The position numbers were made by a program, and so were the translations under genes. Shown here one piece after another: positions 5,610 to 6,235 of a stretch of DNA of 6,235 bases (position 1 is the stretch's first letter; every line of letters starts with the position of its first letter). The notes under the pieces are model-generated. The model did not search any database and was not told the DNA's origin. It worked only from the letters and a program-made list of their open reading frames with translations. The stretch is taken from NCBI GenBank assembly GCA_017416885.1, contig JAFQAM010000362.1, positions 1 through 6,235 on the forward strand, written 5' to 3'. Source of the DNA: Clostridia bacterium (GTDB taxonomy: Bacteria > Bacillota > Clostridia > Oscillospirales > CAG-272).

Positions 5610-6235
5610 TTATACCATCTCCTCGGGCTTAAAATATCCGTCAAACTCTTCCTCGCTTAAATAGCCAAGCTTCAAGCAAGCTTCCTTCAAGGAAAGTCCA
5701 TCCCTGTGCGCCAATTTCGCTATTTCTGCGCCTTTTTCATAGCCGATATAAGGCGTCAAAGCGGTAACCAACATCAGGGAATTATGCAAATTGTCATACA
5801 TTCTTTTATCGTTTACCGTAATTCCTTGAACGCAATTTACATTAAAGGAATTAATACCGTCAGTCAGTAGGGTAACCGACTGTAAAAAGTTATAAATTAT
5901 AACAGGCATAAATACATTTAATTCAAAATTGCCCTGTGAAGCGCAAATGCCGATTATAGCATCGTTTCCCATAACCTGTGTGGCAATCATAGTAATAGCC
6001 TCGCACTGTGTAGGATTTACCTTGCCCGGCATAATAGATGAGCCCGGCTCATTTTCGGGTATGAAAATCTCACCGAGACCGCATCTCGGACCGCTTGCTA
6101 ACCATCTTATATCATTTGCAATCTTCATTAAATCACAAGCTAACGCCTTTAAAGCACCATGCGCAAACACGATTTCATCCTTAGAGGAAAGGGCGTGGAA
6201 CTTGTTTTTAGCAGGCTTAAATTTAACATCTATAA
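5610..6235 (-). CDS. fumC: Class II fumarase, C-terminal part; 5' end beyond window
   Basis: This is the C-terminal 207 residues of an iron-independent fumarate hydratase, which interconverts fumarate and L-malate. The frame remains open upstream to the right edge, where residues such as PAKNKFHALSSKDEIV match FumC just before the AHGALK helix. A GTG at 6170 is therefore not the start. The superfamily signature GSSIMPGKVN lies at 6015-6044 and carries the catalytic serine and substrate-binding Lys/Asn. Other FumC blocks are IANDIRWLASGPRCGLGEI, ENEPG, GNFELNVF, SLMLVTAL, IGYEKGAEIAK and the C-terminal LGYLSEEEFD. FumC is usually about 460 residues, so a little over half (including the catalytic His) is missing here. 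The C-terminus ends at EEMV, a few residues shorter than E. coli FumC. The LGYLSEEEFD tail and GSSIMPGK context favour fumarase over aspartase, though I cannot check the N-terminal half. Confidence 0.93.
   Translation of the reverse strand, partial: IDVKFKPAKNKFHALSSKDEIVFAHGALKALACDLMKIANDIRWLASGPRCGLGEIFIPENEPGSSIMPGKVNPTQCEAITMIATQVMGNDAIIGICASQGNFELNVFMPVIIYNFLQSVTLLTDGINSFNVNCVQGITVNDKRMYDNLHNSLMLVTALTPYIGYEKGAEIAKLAHRDGLSLKEACLKLGYLSEEEFDGYFKPEEMV

Overview
The window is about 6.2 kb of AT-rich, AGA-arginine-using DNA with strong Shine-Dalgarno sites. It reads as chromosome from an anaerobic, endospore-forming member of the Firmicutes (class Clostridia). The main evidence is gene order: a PrpC-type phosphatase, a PrkC-type Ser/Thr kinase, the ribosome-assembly GTPase RsgA and then a 24-codon spoVM follow one another on the + strand. 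This is a shortened form of the Bacillus subtilis prpC-prkC-rsgA-rpe-thiN-spoVM block. A gut or other host-associated relative of the Oscillospirales/Ruminococcaceae type is plausible, but that is inference.

Layout. Positions 1-2400 hold a tightly packed + strand operon: the 3' two thirds of prpC, a 10-bp gap, a kinase that lacks the usual membrane and PASTA part, and rsgA joined to it by an ATGA overlap. Positions 2401-2672 are non-coding. The striking element there is 2426-2528, a run of five perfect mini-hairpins. Each is capped by a C-GNA-G triloop, and they are separated by four identical 7-nt ATATCGA spacers. A sixth, different hairpin follows at 2551-2562. From 2563 to 2672 I see nothing convincing. 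Positions 2673-2747 encode SpoVM, closed by a strong intrinsic terminator (2751-2777). A near-consensus vegetative promoter (2779-2807) starts on the next base but one and drives a monocistronic gene for a 509-residue exported protein (2841-4370). That protein has a divergent leucine-rich-repeat-like region and a Cys cluster. A bidirectional terminator (4372-4405) separates it from a convergent minus-strand operon: fumC (class II fumarase, running off the right edge) followed with no gap by a malic enzyme.

How the genes work together. PrpC and the kinase form an antagonistic phosphatase/kinase pair. RsgA homologues are reported phosphorylation targets in this system, which fits co-transcription. 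SpoVM acts in spore envelope assembly. The fumC-malic enzyme pair makes a short catabolic route, fumarate to malate to pyruvate plus CO2 with a reduced nicotinamide cofactor. The exported protein is unrelated to its neighbours and has its own promoter and terminator. The best candidate for something undescribed is the GNA-triloop hairpin array, which lies where rpe and thiN would be expected.
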